A stretch of DNA of 64,000 nucleotides, from contig CAWESS010000036.1 of assembly GCA_963811825.1 (NCBI GenBank), positions 62,001 through 126,000 of the forward strand. Reading direction: 5' to 3'. The notes below the pieces were generated by a model, which saw only the letters and a list, made by a program, of their open reading frames with translations, did no database searches and was not told the DNA's origin. The position numbers and the translations under genes were made by a program. Shown in pieces: positions 26,738 through 34,421 of this stretch. The stretch's first letter is position 1. Every line of letters starts with the position of its first letter. This DNA is from Fodinibacter sp963811825. Its GTDB lineage: Bacteria > Actinomycetota > Actinomycetes > Actinomycetales > Dermatophilaceae.

Positions 26738-27700
26738 TCACCGCGAGGACGCGTACGCCCGGCGCAGCTGCCCGACGTGTTCGATGCCCACGCCGAGGAC
26801 GATCCCGAGGGTGAGCCCGAGCGTGAGGTCGCGCTCCACGGACGTCCACCCGTTGGCCACCATGGCGTCGACGAACGCGGGGTTGAGCAGCCGTCCGGTG
26901 AACAGCAGCCAGAGCACGGCTGCGCTCGCGGCGACGTCGAGGGCAGCGGCGATCCCAGCCAGGCCCCAGGTCCATCGACGCGCCCGGAACACGGCCAGGG
27001 CGACGACGATCTGTGCGACGACGACGCCGAGGAGGAACGGGATCCAGCCCGACCACAGGGCGGGGTCGAGCACGGGTACGGACTCGCCGTCGACCTCGAG
27101 CGGGGAGTTCGTCTGCTGCCAGATGAGCGCGAGCCCGACGAGGATCAGCATGACGACCGAGCTCACCGTCTCGCCGATGCCGACCGATCGCCGGTCGTCC
27201 TCCGGCAGCTGGTCGGGGTCCCAGGCGATGAGGGCCTTACCGGGCTGGCTGCGTTCGACGAGTGCGTAGATGAGGGTCGTCCAGAACACGACGTGCAGGG
27301 CCACCTGCAGCCCCAGCCCCGCGCTGCTGGCGAACGCCGCGCCGACCCCTTCGCTCGCGAGGTCGTCGATGAACAGGCGCAGCACGAGGTTGATCAGGGT
27401 CACGATGGGCACGACCGTCCACAGCAGCAGCGTCACGAGGCGGCGCCACTCGGGAAAGATCGCCGGCCCGATGAGGTGCAGGGGGCGCCCGGTGTAGCCG
27501 GCCGCCAGGCGCATCGGGTCGCCGAGCTCGACGAGCACGGCACGCTCGGCCTCCTCGCGCGAGGCGGCTGCGCCGGCGTCGAGCCTGGCGTCGACCATGT
27601 CCTCGATGGTGCCGCGCAGCTCCTGCTCGACGTCGTGGCGCTGGCCCTCGTCGAGCCCCCGGACGGTGACGTGGACGTAGCGGTCGGTGAGGGAGGTCAT
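26738..27700 (-). CDS. Multi-pass membrane protein with permease-prefix-like N-terminus
   Basis: A 320-residue protein: about 75 cytoplasmic residues (YVHVTVRGLDEGQRHDVEQE, LGDPMRLAAGYTGRPLHLIG) that match the permease-prefix domain in layout, followed by about six membrane helices, e.g. LVTLLLWTVVPIVTLINLVL and SSVVMLILVGLALIW. Proteins of this type are regularly encoded beside a PadR regulator, as here; the gene starts 37 bases after the padR stop and is probably repressed by it. Transport or sensing function is not known. Confidence 0.75.
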   Translation of the reverse strand: MTSLTDRYVHVTVRGLDEGQRHDVEQELRGTIEDMVDARLDAGAAASREEAERAVLVELGDPMRLAAGYTGRPLHLIGPAIFPEWRRLVTLLLWTVVPIVTLINLVLRLFIDDLASEGVGAAFASSAGLGLQVALHVVFWTTLIYALVERSQPGKALIAWDPDQLPEDDRRSVGIGETVSSVVMLILVGLALIWQQTNSPLEVDGESVPVLDPALWSGWIPFLLGVVVAQIVVALAVFRARRWTWGLAGIAAALDVAASAAVLWLLFTGRLLNPAFVDAMVANGWTSVERDLTLGLTLGIVLGVGIEHVGQLRRAYASSR

Positions 27701-27737
27701 CTCGAGTCCTCTCGGGTGGGTCGGTCAGGTGGGTCGG

Positions 27738-28082
27738 TCAGGTCAGGTCGGAGATCGCGGCGTCGAGGGCCCGCCAGTCGCTGCGCAGGGCCGTGAGCAC
27801 GGCTTCGCCCTGTGCACTCGTGCGGTAGAACTTGCGCGGCCGGGTCTCGTCGGTGTTCCACTGCGCGAGCAGCAGGCCCTGCTTCTCGAGCCGGCGCAGC
27901 AGCGGGTAGAGGGTGTTGGCGTCGACGCCGAACCCGGCACCTGCGAGGGTCTCGAGCAGGGCATAGCCGTAGCCGGGGGTGCGCAGCGTGGCCAGGCAGG
28001 CGACGACGACGGTTCCGCGACGCAGCTCCTGGAGGTGGGCGGCGAGCACGTCGTCGTCGGGGAGCACGTCGTCAGCGGCCAT
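27738..28082 (-). CDS. PadR-family transcriptional regulator
   Basis: A 114-residue winged-helix repressor. The recognisable core is LRRGTVVVACLATLRTPGYG, YALLETLAGAGFGVDANTLY (recognition helix VDANTLYPLLRRLEKQGLL) and the wing WNTDETRPRKFYRTSAQGEA, followed by one C-terminal dimerisation helix, i.e. the short PadR-s2 form. The promoter with two direct repeats overlaps the start codon, which suggests autoregulation together with the downstream membrane protein gene. Confidence 0.92.
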   Translation of the reverse strand: MAADDVLPDDDVLAAHLQELRRGTVVVACLATLRTPGYGYALLETLAGAGFGVDANTLYPLLRRLEKQGLLLAQWNTDETRPRKFYRTSAQGEAVLTALRSDWRALDAAISDLT

Positions 28083-28119
28083 GCGTCACACGTTACTGTG
28101 CGTCACACACTATTGTCAA
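28083..28119 (-). promoter_or_regulatory. padR promoter and likely operator
   Basis: On the minus strand TTGACA (28114-28119) and TAACGT (28090-28095) form -35/-10 elements with an 18-base spacer. Two exact copies of GTGTGACGCA (28082-28091 and 28099-28108), 17 bases apart, cover the -10 and spacer; the nearer one runs into the ATG, so the mRNA is nearly leaderless. Confidence 0.65.
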
Positions 28120-28151
28120 CGAAACAGGCCACACCCCAGCGAGGATGCCGC

Positions 28152-28637
28152 TCAGTTGCCGAAGCGGTCGCGGATCGCCACGAGCTCGACGGCGTGCGCG
28201 TCCAGCGCCCGGTCCTCGTCGTTGGCCGGCACCCACGTCGGGCACGGCACCGCACGGCGCTCGTCGTCGATGCCGACGAAGACGGTGCGGCAGAAGGTCG
28301 TGAGCTCCATGCCGTCGGCCCCCTGCGCCGGGTCGCCCGAGCGCACGTGCACCCCGATGTGCATCGCCGTCGTCCCCGTGTGCAGCAGGCGTGCCTCGAC
28401 CTCGACGACGTGGCCGATCCGCAGCGGACGGTAGAACCGCACCCCTCCGGTGAAGATGGCGACGTTGTGCGGGTTCCCGGTCCACTGGGTCGCGAGCACG
28501 TGGGCTGCCTCGTCGATCCACCGCATGACGATGCCGCCGTGCACCTTGCCGCCCCAGTTGACGTCGGTCGGCGCCGCGAGGAACCGCATGACGACGCGAG
28601 GCGCCGACCCGGCATCCGTGTACACCTGCCCAGCCAT
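28152..28637 (-). CDS. Hotdog-fold acyl-CoA thioesterase (first of a tandem pair)
   Basis: A 161-residue BFIT/BACH-type hotdog protein that probably hydrolyses acyl-CoA. Motifs: VVMRFLAAPTDVNWGGKVHG with the conserved Asn-x-x-x-x-x-His-Gly, GGIVMRWIDEAAHVLAT with the catalytic Asp, VRFYRPLRIGHVVEVEARL, and the late CRTVFVGIDDERRAVP. Start ATG 28637 (MAGQVYTDAG) is 13 bases past the stop of the upstream paralogue, so the two are one operon. Chain-length preference cannot be read from sequence. Confidence 0.85.
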   Translation of the reverse strand: MAGQVYTDAGSAPRVVMRFLAAPTDVNWGGKVHGGIVMRWIDEAAHVLATQWTGNPHNVAIFTGGVRFYRPLRIGHVVEVEARLLHTGTTAMHIGVHVRSGDPAQGADGMELTTFCRTVFVGIDDERRAVPCPTWVPANDEDRALDAHAVELVAIRDRFGN

Positions 28638-28650
28638 CGCTGCCTCGACC

Positions 28651-29103
28651 TCACGCGCGCAGGTCGGCACGACGGGCAGCCCACTGCTGCTCGAGCTCCT
28701 CCCCCAGCGTGCGCGGCACGAGCTCGCGCACCGGCGTGGAGGCGCCCTGCTCGTCGACGGAGACGAAGATCATCAGGCACCGGGTCGCCGGCTCGAGCTC
28801 TCGGGTGTGCGGCTGGCCGGACGCGACGTCGACGGTGATGTGCATCGAGGTGCGCCCGGTGTACACGACCCGTGCGGTCACCTCGACGAGCTCGCCGACC
28901 TCGACCGGCCGGGTGAACCGGACGTTGCCCACGTAGGCGGTGACGGCGTACGTGCCGCTCCACCCTGCTGCGGCGGCATAGCCGGCCTTGTCGATCCACT
29001 CGAGGACCCGGCCGGCCGAGACCGAACCCGACTGCCCGGCATCCGTCGGGGCCGCGAGGAACCGCAACGTGATCTGCGCGCGGTCCTGGGCCGGGTCGGG
29101 CAT
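28651..29103 (-). CDS. Hotdog-fold acyl-CoA thioesterase (second of the pair)
   Basis: A 150-residue paralogue of the downstream gene: ITLRFLAAPTDAGQSGSVSA, GRVLEWIDKAGYAAAAGW, VRFTRPVEVGELVEVTARVV and LMIFVSVDEQGASTPVREL. Where the downstream copy has NWGGKVHGG this one has GQSGSVSAG, so the conserved Asn and His are lost, while the helix Asp (EWIDKAG) is kept. It may act as partner in a mixed oligomer or have lost one activity. ATG 29103 is preceded by GGAGG at ideal spacing. Confidence 0.82.
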   Translation of the reverse strand: MPDPAQDRAQITLRFLAAPTDAGQSGSVSAGRVLEWIDKAGYAAAAGWSGTYAVTAYVGNVRFTRPVEVGELVEVTARVVYTGRTSMHITVDVASGQPHTRELEPATRCLMIFVSVDEQGASTPVRELVPRTLGEELEQQWAARRADLRA

Positions 29104-29160
29104 GGGGACCTCCGGGGCTGGGTGTGCCCACTCTCCCACCGGCACGGGCCGCGCCGCGGC

Positions 29161-30216
29161 TCAGTCCGAGGTGCCGGCGGCACGGTGCACGGCGGCGATC
29201 TGATCGGTGCTCGCGAGGAGGATGAGGGTGGCCCCCGCCTCGATGACCGTGGACCGGGGCGGGTTGGTGAGGAAACCCGCCCTTGTGCGGCTGGCGCACC
29301 GCGAGGACCGGGCACCGACATCTCGCGGAACAGGTCGATGTCCGCGAGCCGCTTGCCCTCGAACGCGCTGCCCGACGGGATGCGGACCTGCTCGAACTCG
29401 TGGTCGACCTCCTCGCTGTGCATCACGCCGTCGAGGAACTCGGCGACGTCGGCGTGCAGGGCGAAGGAGGCCATCCGCCGCCCACCGATGAGCTGCGGGT
29501 TGACCGCCCGCGTCGCACCGGCCCGCACGAGCTTGTCCTTGGACGCGATGGTCCGAGCCCGCGAGATGATCACGAGGTCGGGTCGCAGGGCGCGGGCGGA
29601 CAGGGTGGCGTAGGTCGTGTCGGCGTCGGTGTCCAGGGCGCAGATCAGGGCGCGGGCGTGCTCGATGCCGGCAGCACGCAGGACGTCGTCGTTCGAGGCG
29701 TCACCGATGACGTACTGCAGCAGGCTGTCGGCCAGCCGGTCGGGGTCGCGGTCGATGACGACGACCGTGTGGCCCGTGTCGATGAGATGGCTCACGGCGG
29801 AGGTGCCGACCCGCCCGAAGCCACAGACGATGACGTGGTCGCGCAGCCGGGAGATGTCATGTTCCATGCGAAGCCTTCCGAGGTGCTGGCGCAGGCGACC
29901 CTCGGTGACCGCCTCGAGGATCACCCCCAGGTTGTAGAGCACGACCCCGACACCGATGACGATGAGCAGGCTGGTGAAGATCATGAGCGCCGGAGTGCGC
30001 TCGTAGACCTCGGTGTAGCCGACCGTGGCCACGGTGAAGATGGTCTGGTAGATCGCCTCGACGAAGGTCGAGCCCGAGGACCATGTACCCGACGGTGCCG
30101 AAGATCGTCACGGCGATCAGGGCGGCGAAGGCCCAGCCGATCCGCCCGAGGCTGCTGGCCGGGCGGCTGCCGAACAGCAGCGAACGCGCCCAGAAGCTCG
30201 GCGTCGGACTGCTCAC
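29161..30216 (-). CDS. Potassium channel with RCK/TrkA domains (three frameshifts)
   Basis: Two membrane helices (WAFAALIAVTIFGTVGYMVL and LMIFTSLLIVIGVGVVLYNL) flank a pore with the K+ filter TVGYT in YQTIFTVATVGYTEV. The cytoplasmic part starts with the NAD-binding VIVCGFGRVGTSAVSHLI and VIDRDPDRLADSLLQYVIGD, then a TrkA-C domain ending GATLILLASTDQIAAVHRAA. Single-base insertions near 30080, 29308 and 29272 break the frame; removing three bases gives exactly 351 codons plus stop and restores all motifs. It starts with GTG at 30216. The layout is that of two-helix prokaryotic channels such as MthK. Confidence 0.85.
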
Positions 30217-30273
30217 GGCGCCATCCTCGCACCGGGTGGCTATCGCCGCGGGGCAATGCCTGTGACGTCGGCG

Positions 30274-32251
30274 TCAGGCGTGGCTGTGCTCGGGCGAGCT
30301 CGGCGCGGCCGGCGCCGAGGACGGTCAGGGGCAGCAGGGACTTGCCCGTGGGCCCGATCTCGATCTGGGTGCCCATCTGGGGGCAGACACCACAGTCGAA
30401 GCACGGGGTCCAGCGGCAGTCCTCGACCTCGGTCTCGTCGAGCGAGTCGAGCCAGTCCTGCCAGAGCCACTCCTTGTCGAGCCCGGAGTCGATGTGGTCC
30501 CAGGGCAGCACCTCGGCCTCCTCGCGCTCGCGCGTGGTGTACCAGTCGACGTCGACGCCGAAGGCCGGCAGCTCGCGCTCGGCGGCCGCCATCCAGCGGT
30601 CGTAGGAGAAGTGCTCGGACCAGCCGTCGAAGCGGGCGCCGTCACGCCAGACGGCCTCGATGACCCGGCCGACCCGGCGGTCGCCGCGCGAGAGCAGCCC
30701 CTCGACGATGCCGGGCTTGCCGTCGTGGTAGCGGAACCCGATCGCCGAGCCGTAGCGCCGGTCGGAGCGGATGGCCTGGCGCAGCTTGTCGAGCCGGGCG
30801 TCGGTCTCCTCGGCGCCGAGCTGGGCGGCCCACTGGAAGGGGGTGTGCGGCTTGGGCACGAACCCGCCGATGGACACGGTGCAGCGGATGTCGCGGCGGC
30901 CGCTGACCTCGCGCCCGGTGTCGATGACCCGCTTGGCGAGCTCGGCGATCTGCAGGACGTCCTCGTCGGTCTCGGTGGGCAGGCCGCACATGAAGTAGAG
31001 CTTGACCTGGCGCCAGCCCGCGCCGTACGCCGCGGACACGGTGCGGATGAGGTCGTCCTCGGTCACCATCTTGTTGATGACCTTGCGGATGCGCTCGGAG
31101 CCGCCCTCGGGAGCGAAGGTGAGCCCGGAGCGGCGACCGTTGCGGGTCAGCTCGTTGGCGAGGTCGATGTTGAACGCGTCGACGCGCGTCGAGGGAAGCG
31201 ACAGACCGGTGTTCGTGCCCTCGTACCGGTCGGCCAGACCCTTGGCGACGCTCGCGATCTCGCTGTGGTCGGCCGAGCTCAGCGAGAGCAGGCCGACCTC
31301 CTCGAAGCCGGTCGCGGCCAGCCCGCGCTCGACCATCTCGCCGATGCCGGTGATGCTGCGCTCACGCACGGGGCGGGTGATCATGCCGGCCTGGCAGAAC
31401 CGGCATCCGCGGGTGCAGCCACGGAAGATCTCGACCGACATCCGCTCGTGGACCGACTCGGCCAGCGGCACGAGCGGCTGCTTCGGGTACGGCCAGGCGT
31501 CGAGGTCCATGACCGTGTGCTTGGCGACGCGCCACGGCACCTGCGGGTACGCCGGGTTGGGCGCGATCCGCTGGATGCGCCCGTCGGGGAGGTAGCTGAC
31601 GTCGTAGAACTGCGGCACGTAGACCCCGCCGGTGCGCGCGAGGCGCAGGAGGATCTCGTGGCGACCACCCGGCATCCCCTCGCGCTTCCAGGCACCGACG
31701 ATGTCGGTGATCGCGAGCACGGCCTCCTCGCCGTCGCCGACGACCGCGGCATCGACGAAGTCGGCGATCGTCTCGGGGTTGAAGGCGGCGTGCCCACCGG
31801 CGATGACGATCGGGTGGCTCTCGTCGCGGTCGACGGCGTGCAGCGGGATGCCGGCCAGGTCGAGCGCCGTGAGCATGTTCGTGTACCCGAGCTCGGTGGA
31901 GAAGGACAGGCCGAACAGGTCGAAGTCGCCGACGGGGCGGTGCGCGTCGACGGTGAACTGCGGCACCGCGTGCTCGCGCATGAGCGCCTCGAGGTCGGGC
32001 CACACGGCATACGTGCGCTCGGCCAGGGCGTCGGCCCGCTCGTTGAGCACTTCGTAGAGGATCATGACGCCCTGGTTGGGCACGCCCACCTCGTAGGCGT
32101 CGGGGTACATCAGCGCCCAGCGCACGGTGTGCTCGCCGGCGACGTCCCACGGCTTGACGGTCGAGTTCAGCTCACCGCCGACGTACTGGATCGGCTTGCT
32201 CACCTGCTCGAGGAGCGGCTCGAGGGAGCGGAAGAGCGACTGACCGGGCAT
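30274..32251 (-). CDS. TIGR03960-family radical SAM protein
   Basis: About 658 residues. The N-terminal B12-binding-like Rossmann domain (ALMYPDAYEVGVPNQGVMIL, GLSFSTELGYTNMLTALDLA, VIAGGHAAFNPETIADFVDA) is followed by the radical SAM core with the [4Fe-4S] cysteines in EIFRGCTRGCRFCQAGMITR and GLTFAPEGGSERIRKVINK. A C-terminal Cys cluster CRWTPCFDCGVC may bind a second iron-sulfur centre. Near the end an open frame would run on into the K+ channel gene; a one-base insertion near 30300 would give a stop at 30274, which I prefer because the reading beyond lacks family character. Works with DUF2344 by family linkage; reaction unknown. Confidence 0.88.
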
Positions 32252-32327
32252 CCCCCAAGAGTAGGTCGCGCGCGCCAGCCACCCAAACGGGCGGGCTGAG
32301 AGCTTCGCACGGGCGCACACTGGGGTT

Positions 32328-32936
32328 GTGGGCAGCGAGTCGGGTGCCAGTACCCGTTCCGGGACGGAGGCGGTGCGAGCCGCGATGGCGGCGCAACCCC
32401 GGGCGGGGTTCCTCCCGCGATCGGTGCGCGGCAGGGCAGGCCACGACGGCCCGCTCGGCATCGGCCACGGACAGACCAGCAGCCAGCCACGCACCGTCCA
32501 GGCGATGCTCGAGCTGCTCGACGTGCGCCCGGGACAGCGGGTTCTCGACGTCGGCTCCGGGTCCGGCTGGACGACCGCGCTCCTCGCCGAGCTCGTCGGA
32601 CCGGCCGGGTCGGTCCTCGGCCTGGAGCTGGTGCCCGACCTGGTGCAGATGGGGGCGTCGAACGTCGCGTCGGCCGGGGTCCCGTGGGCGACGGTCGCGC
32701 AGGCCGACCCGTCGCGGCTGGGCGCGCCGGACGAGGCACCCTTCGACCGCATCCTCGTGTCGGCGATGGCCGACGCGATGCCCCGCGAGCTCGTGGCCCA
32801 GCTCGGCCCGAACGGCATCCTCGTCGTGCCGGTGGCGGGCTGGATGGTGCGGGTCCGCCGGGATGCCGCCGCGCCGGGTGGGGTGGTCGTGACCCGTCAC
32901 GGCGCGTACCGCTTCGTGCCCCTCGTCACGTCGTGA
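32328..32936 (+). CDS. Protein-L-isoaspartate O-methyltransferase-like
   Basis: A 202-residue SAM-dependent methyltransferase. The PIMT start-of-core motif RAGFLPRSVRGRAGHDGPLG and the substrate-loop GIGHGQTSSQPRTVQAMLEL are followed by SAM motif I RVLDVGSGSGWTTALLAELV and FDRILVSAMADAMPRELVAQ. PIMT repairs isoaspartyl residues in damaged proteins. It is read divergently from the radical SAM gene with about 75 bases between starts. The C-terminal domain typical of long actinobacterial PIMTs is absent. Confidence 0.85.
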   Translation: MGSESGASTRSGTEAVRAAMAAQPRAGFLPRSVRGRAGHDGPLGIGHGQTSSQPRTVQAMLELLDVRPGQRVLDVGSGSGWTTALLAELVGPAGSVLGLELVPDLVQMGASNVASAGVPWATVAQADPSRLGAPDEAPFDRILVSAMADAMPRELVAQLGPNGILVVPVAGWMVRVRRDAAAPGGVVVTRHGAYRFVPLVTS

Positions 32937-33009
32937 GGAGGACGTCGTCGGGTCGGGCGACGATCCGGGCAGGCAACGCGACCGGGGGAGGGCAGGCCAC
33001 ATCGCTGGT

Positions 33010-33053
33010 TACCGACTGGTAGTCGCTGCCCTGACAGCGACTACCAGTCGGTA
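33010..33053. repeat. Perfect 19-bp stem hairpin, left flank of AbiEi-like gene
   Basis: TACCGACTGGTAGTCGCTG (33010-33028), loop CCCTGA, exact complement (33035-33053). The same hairpin, differing by one compensated base pair and two loop bases, lies at 34233-34276 on the other side of the gene. No U-run. Confidence 0.9.
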
Positions 33054-33099
33054 GCCGGCGTCGAGCCGTCAGCCGAGGTAACGCCACCTGGAGGGCACG

Positions 33100-33111
33100 G
33101 TCGTCCACAGG
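33100..33111. repeat. GTCGTCCACAGG word (DnaA-box-like)
   Basis: Exact complement of the CCTGTGGACGAC word at 1288, 15526 and 22685; a shorter CATCCACAGG follows 20 bases later. Lies upstream of the AbiEi-like gene. Confidence 0.5.
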
Positions 33112-33189
33112 CTGCGCGCCACCTTGGCTGCATCCACAGGGTGACGGCGGTGCCAGCGCGGACGAGGTCAGCGAGGAGAAGGTGCTCTC

Positions 33190-34225
33190 ATGCCAGAGTT
33201 CCCACCGGCCGTGCAGGCCCTCCTCGCCCGCCAGGACAACGTCATCACCCGCGCCCAGCTGCTCGAGCACGGCATGACCTATCCCACGATCCGCTGGAAC
33301 GCCGGGCGCAGGTGGCGTGTCGTCCTTCCCCACGTCTTCAGCATCTCCCGCGAACGCCCATCGCCCCAGGCAACGCCAGATCTCCGCACTCCTGTGGGCC
33401 GGCCCGGGCTCGGTGCTCTCCGGCGCGACAGCGGCCCGACTGCACGGAGTGACCTCCGCCGACCCCCTCGCACGGGTCCACGTGCTCGTGCCGGCACCCC
33501 GCAGCAGCCGCACCAGCGGGTTTGCCGACGTCCGTCGAACCGTGCTGCAGGACCCCGGAACGGTGGTGCGCGGACCGCTGCGCCTCTCGTCCCCGGCGCG
33601 CGCTGCCGTGGATGCCGCTCGCGTCGCCCGAACCCACGACGCGCGCTCGGCCATCCTCATCGAGACCGTCCAGCGAGGCATCGCCACCCTGGATGACCTT
33701 GCCGAGTGGGTGCACCGACTGCGACCTCGCGATGCCGCGCCACTGCGGGCCCCTCTGGCCGAGGCTGCATCGGGGGCGTGGTCGGTGCCGGAGTCCGAGC
33801 TGCTCGACCTGGTCGCCGGGTCGAGAGTCCTTCCCGTGGCCTGGGCCAACCCGATGCTCACCCAGCCCTCCGGGCAGGCGCTGACGACGCCGGACGTCTG
33901 GTTCGACGACGTCGCCATGGCCGTCATGGTGCACTCGCACCGCCATCACAGCCAGGGCCGTCAGTGGGACGACACCGTCGACAAGGACGGTGACCTCGTC
34001 GCGGCCGGCATCGTGGTGGCAGGCCTCACCCCACACCGGCTCCGGGAACGTCCGGATGCCGTGATCACCCGCCTCGAGCGTGCCTACCTCGCGGCGAAGG
34101 CCCGCCCTCGACCGGATGTTCGGGCCGTGCCACGTCACCTCCTGGCACTGCATCCGTCTGTCCCGGTACATGAGCCCGCCACTGCGCCCAGGCCCACCCG
34201 CGTGCAGCCTGACGCCGGGCGATGA
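33190..34225 (+). CDS. AbiEi-antitoxin-like / DUF559-type protein (frameshifted)
   Basis: About 345 residues. The N-terminal winged-helix segment (VQALLARQDNVITRAQLLEH, GMTYPTIRWNAGRRWRVVLP) is typical of AbiEi-family type IV antitoxin domains. After a one-base insertion near 33350 the frame resumes RQRQISALLWAGPGSVLSGA with RLSSPARAAVDAARVARTHD and a C-terminal stretch (TTPDVWFDDVAMAVMVHSHR, DKDGDLVAAGIVVAGLTPHR) laid out like DUF559/Vsr-type endonuclease folds, although the usual Glu of the motif is not obvious. No AbiEii toxin gene is adjacent. A matched hairpin sits on each side (33010 and 34233). One base removed gives 345 codons. Function unknown. Confidence 0.75.
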
Positions 34226-34232
34226 CGCCAGT

Positions 34233-34276
34233 TACCGCCTGGTAGTCGCTGTTCTGACAGCGACTACCAGGCGGTA
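34233..34276. repeat. Perfect 19-bp stem hairpin, right flank of AbiEi-like gene
   Basis: TACCGCCTGGTAGTCGCTG (34233-34251), loop TTCTGA, exact complement (34258-34276), starting 8 bases after the gene stop. Differs from the left copy by one A:T to C:G pair in the stem, so pairing is conserved. Confidence 0.9.
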
Positions 34277-34366
34277 GATCGCGCTCAACCGGCGGGAGCT
34301 GAGCCAAACCCGCGAACACCAGCACTCAGGCCGGGTGAATGCGGTGGTCGACCTCGGCGCACAGGG

Positions 34367-34399
34367 CGACGCCCTCCTGCACGGGGCAGGAGGGCGTCG
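34367..34399 (-). terminator. Terminator after acyl-CoA synthetase gene
   Basis: CGACGCCCTCCTG and its exact complement CAGGAGGGCGTCG around a 7-base loop, 23 bases past the stop codon of the minus-strand gene. Confidence 0.75.
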
Positions 34400-34421
34400 T
34401 CGGTGAACCGGGCCGGCGAGG

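Noticed and set aside
33190..34225. Complete type IV AbiEi-AbiEii toxin-antitoxin pair
   Set aside because: No nucleotidyltransferase toxin gene is next to either AbiEi-like gene.
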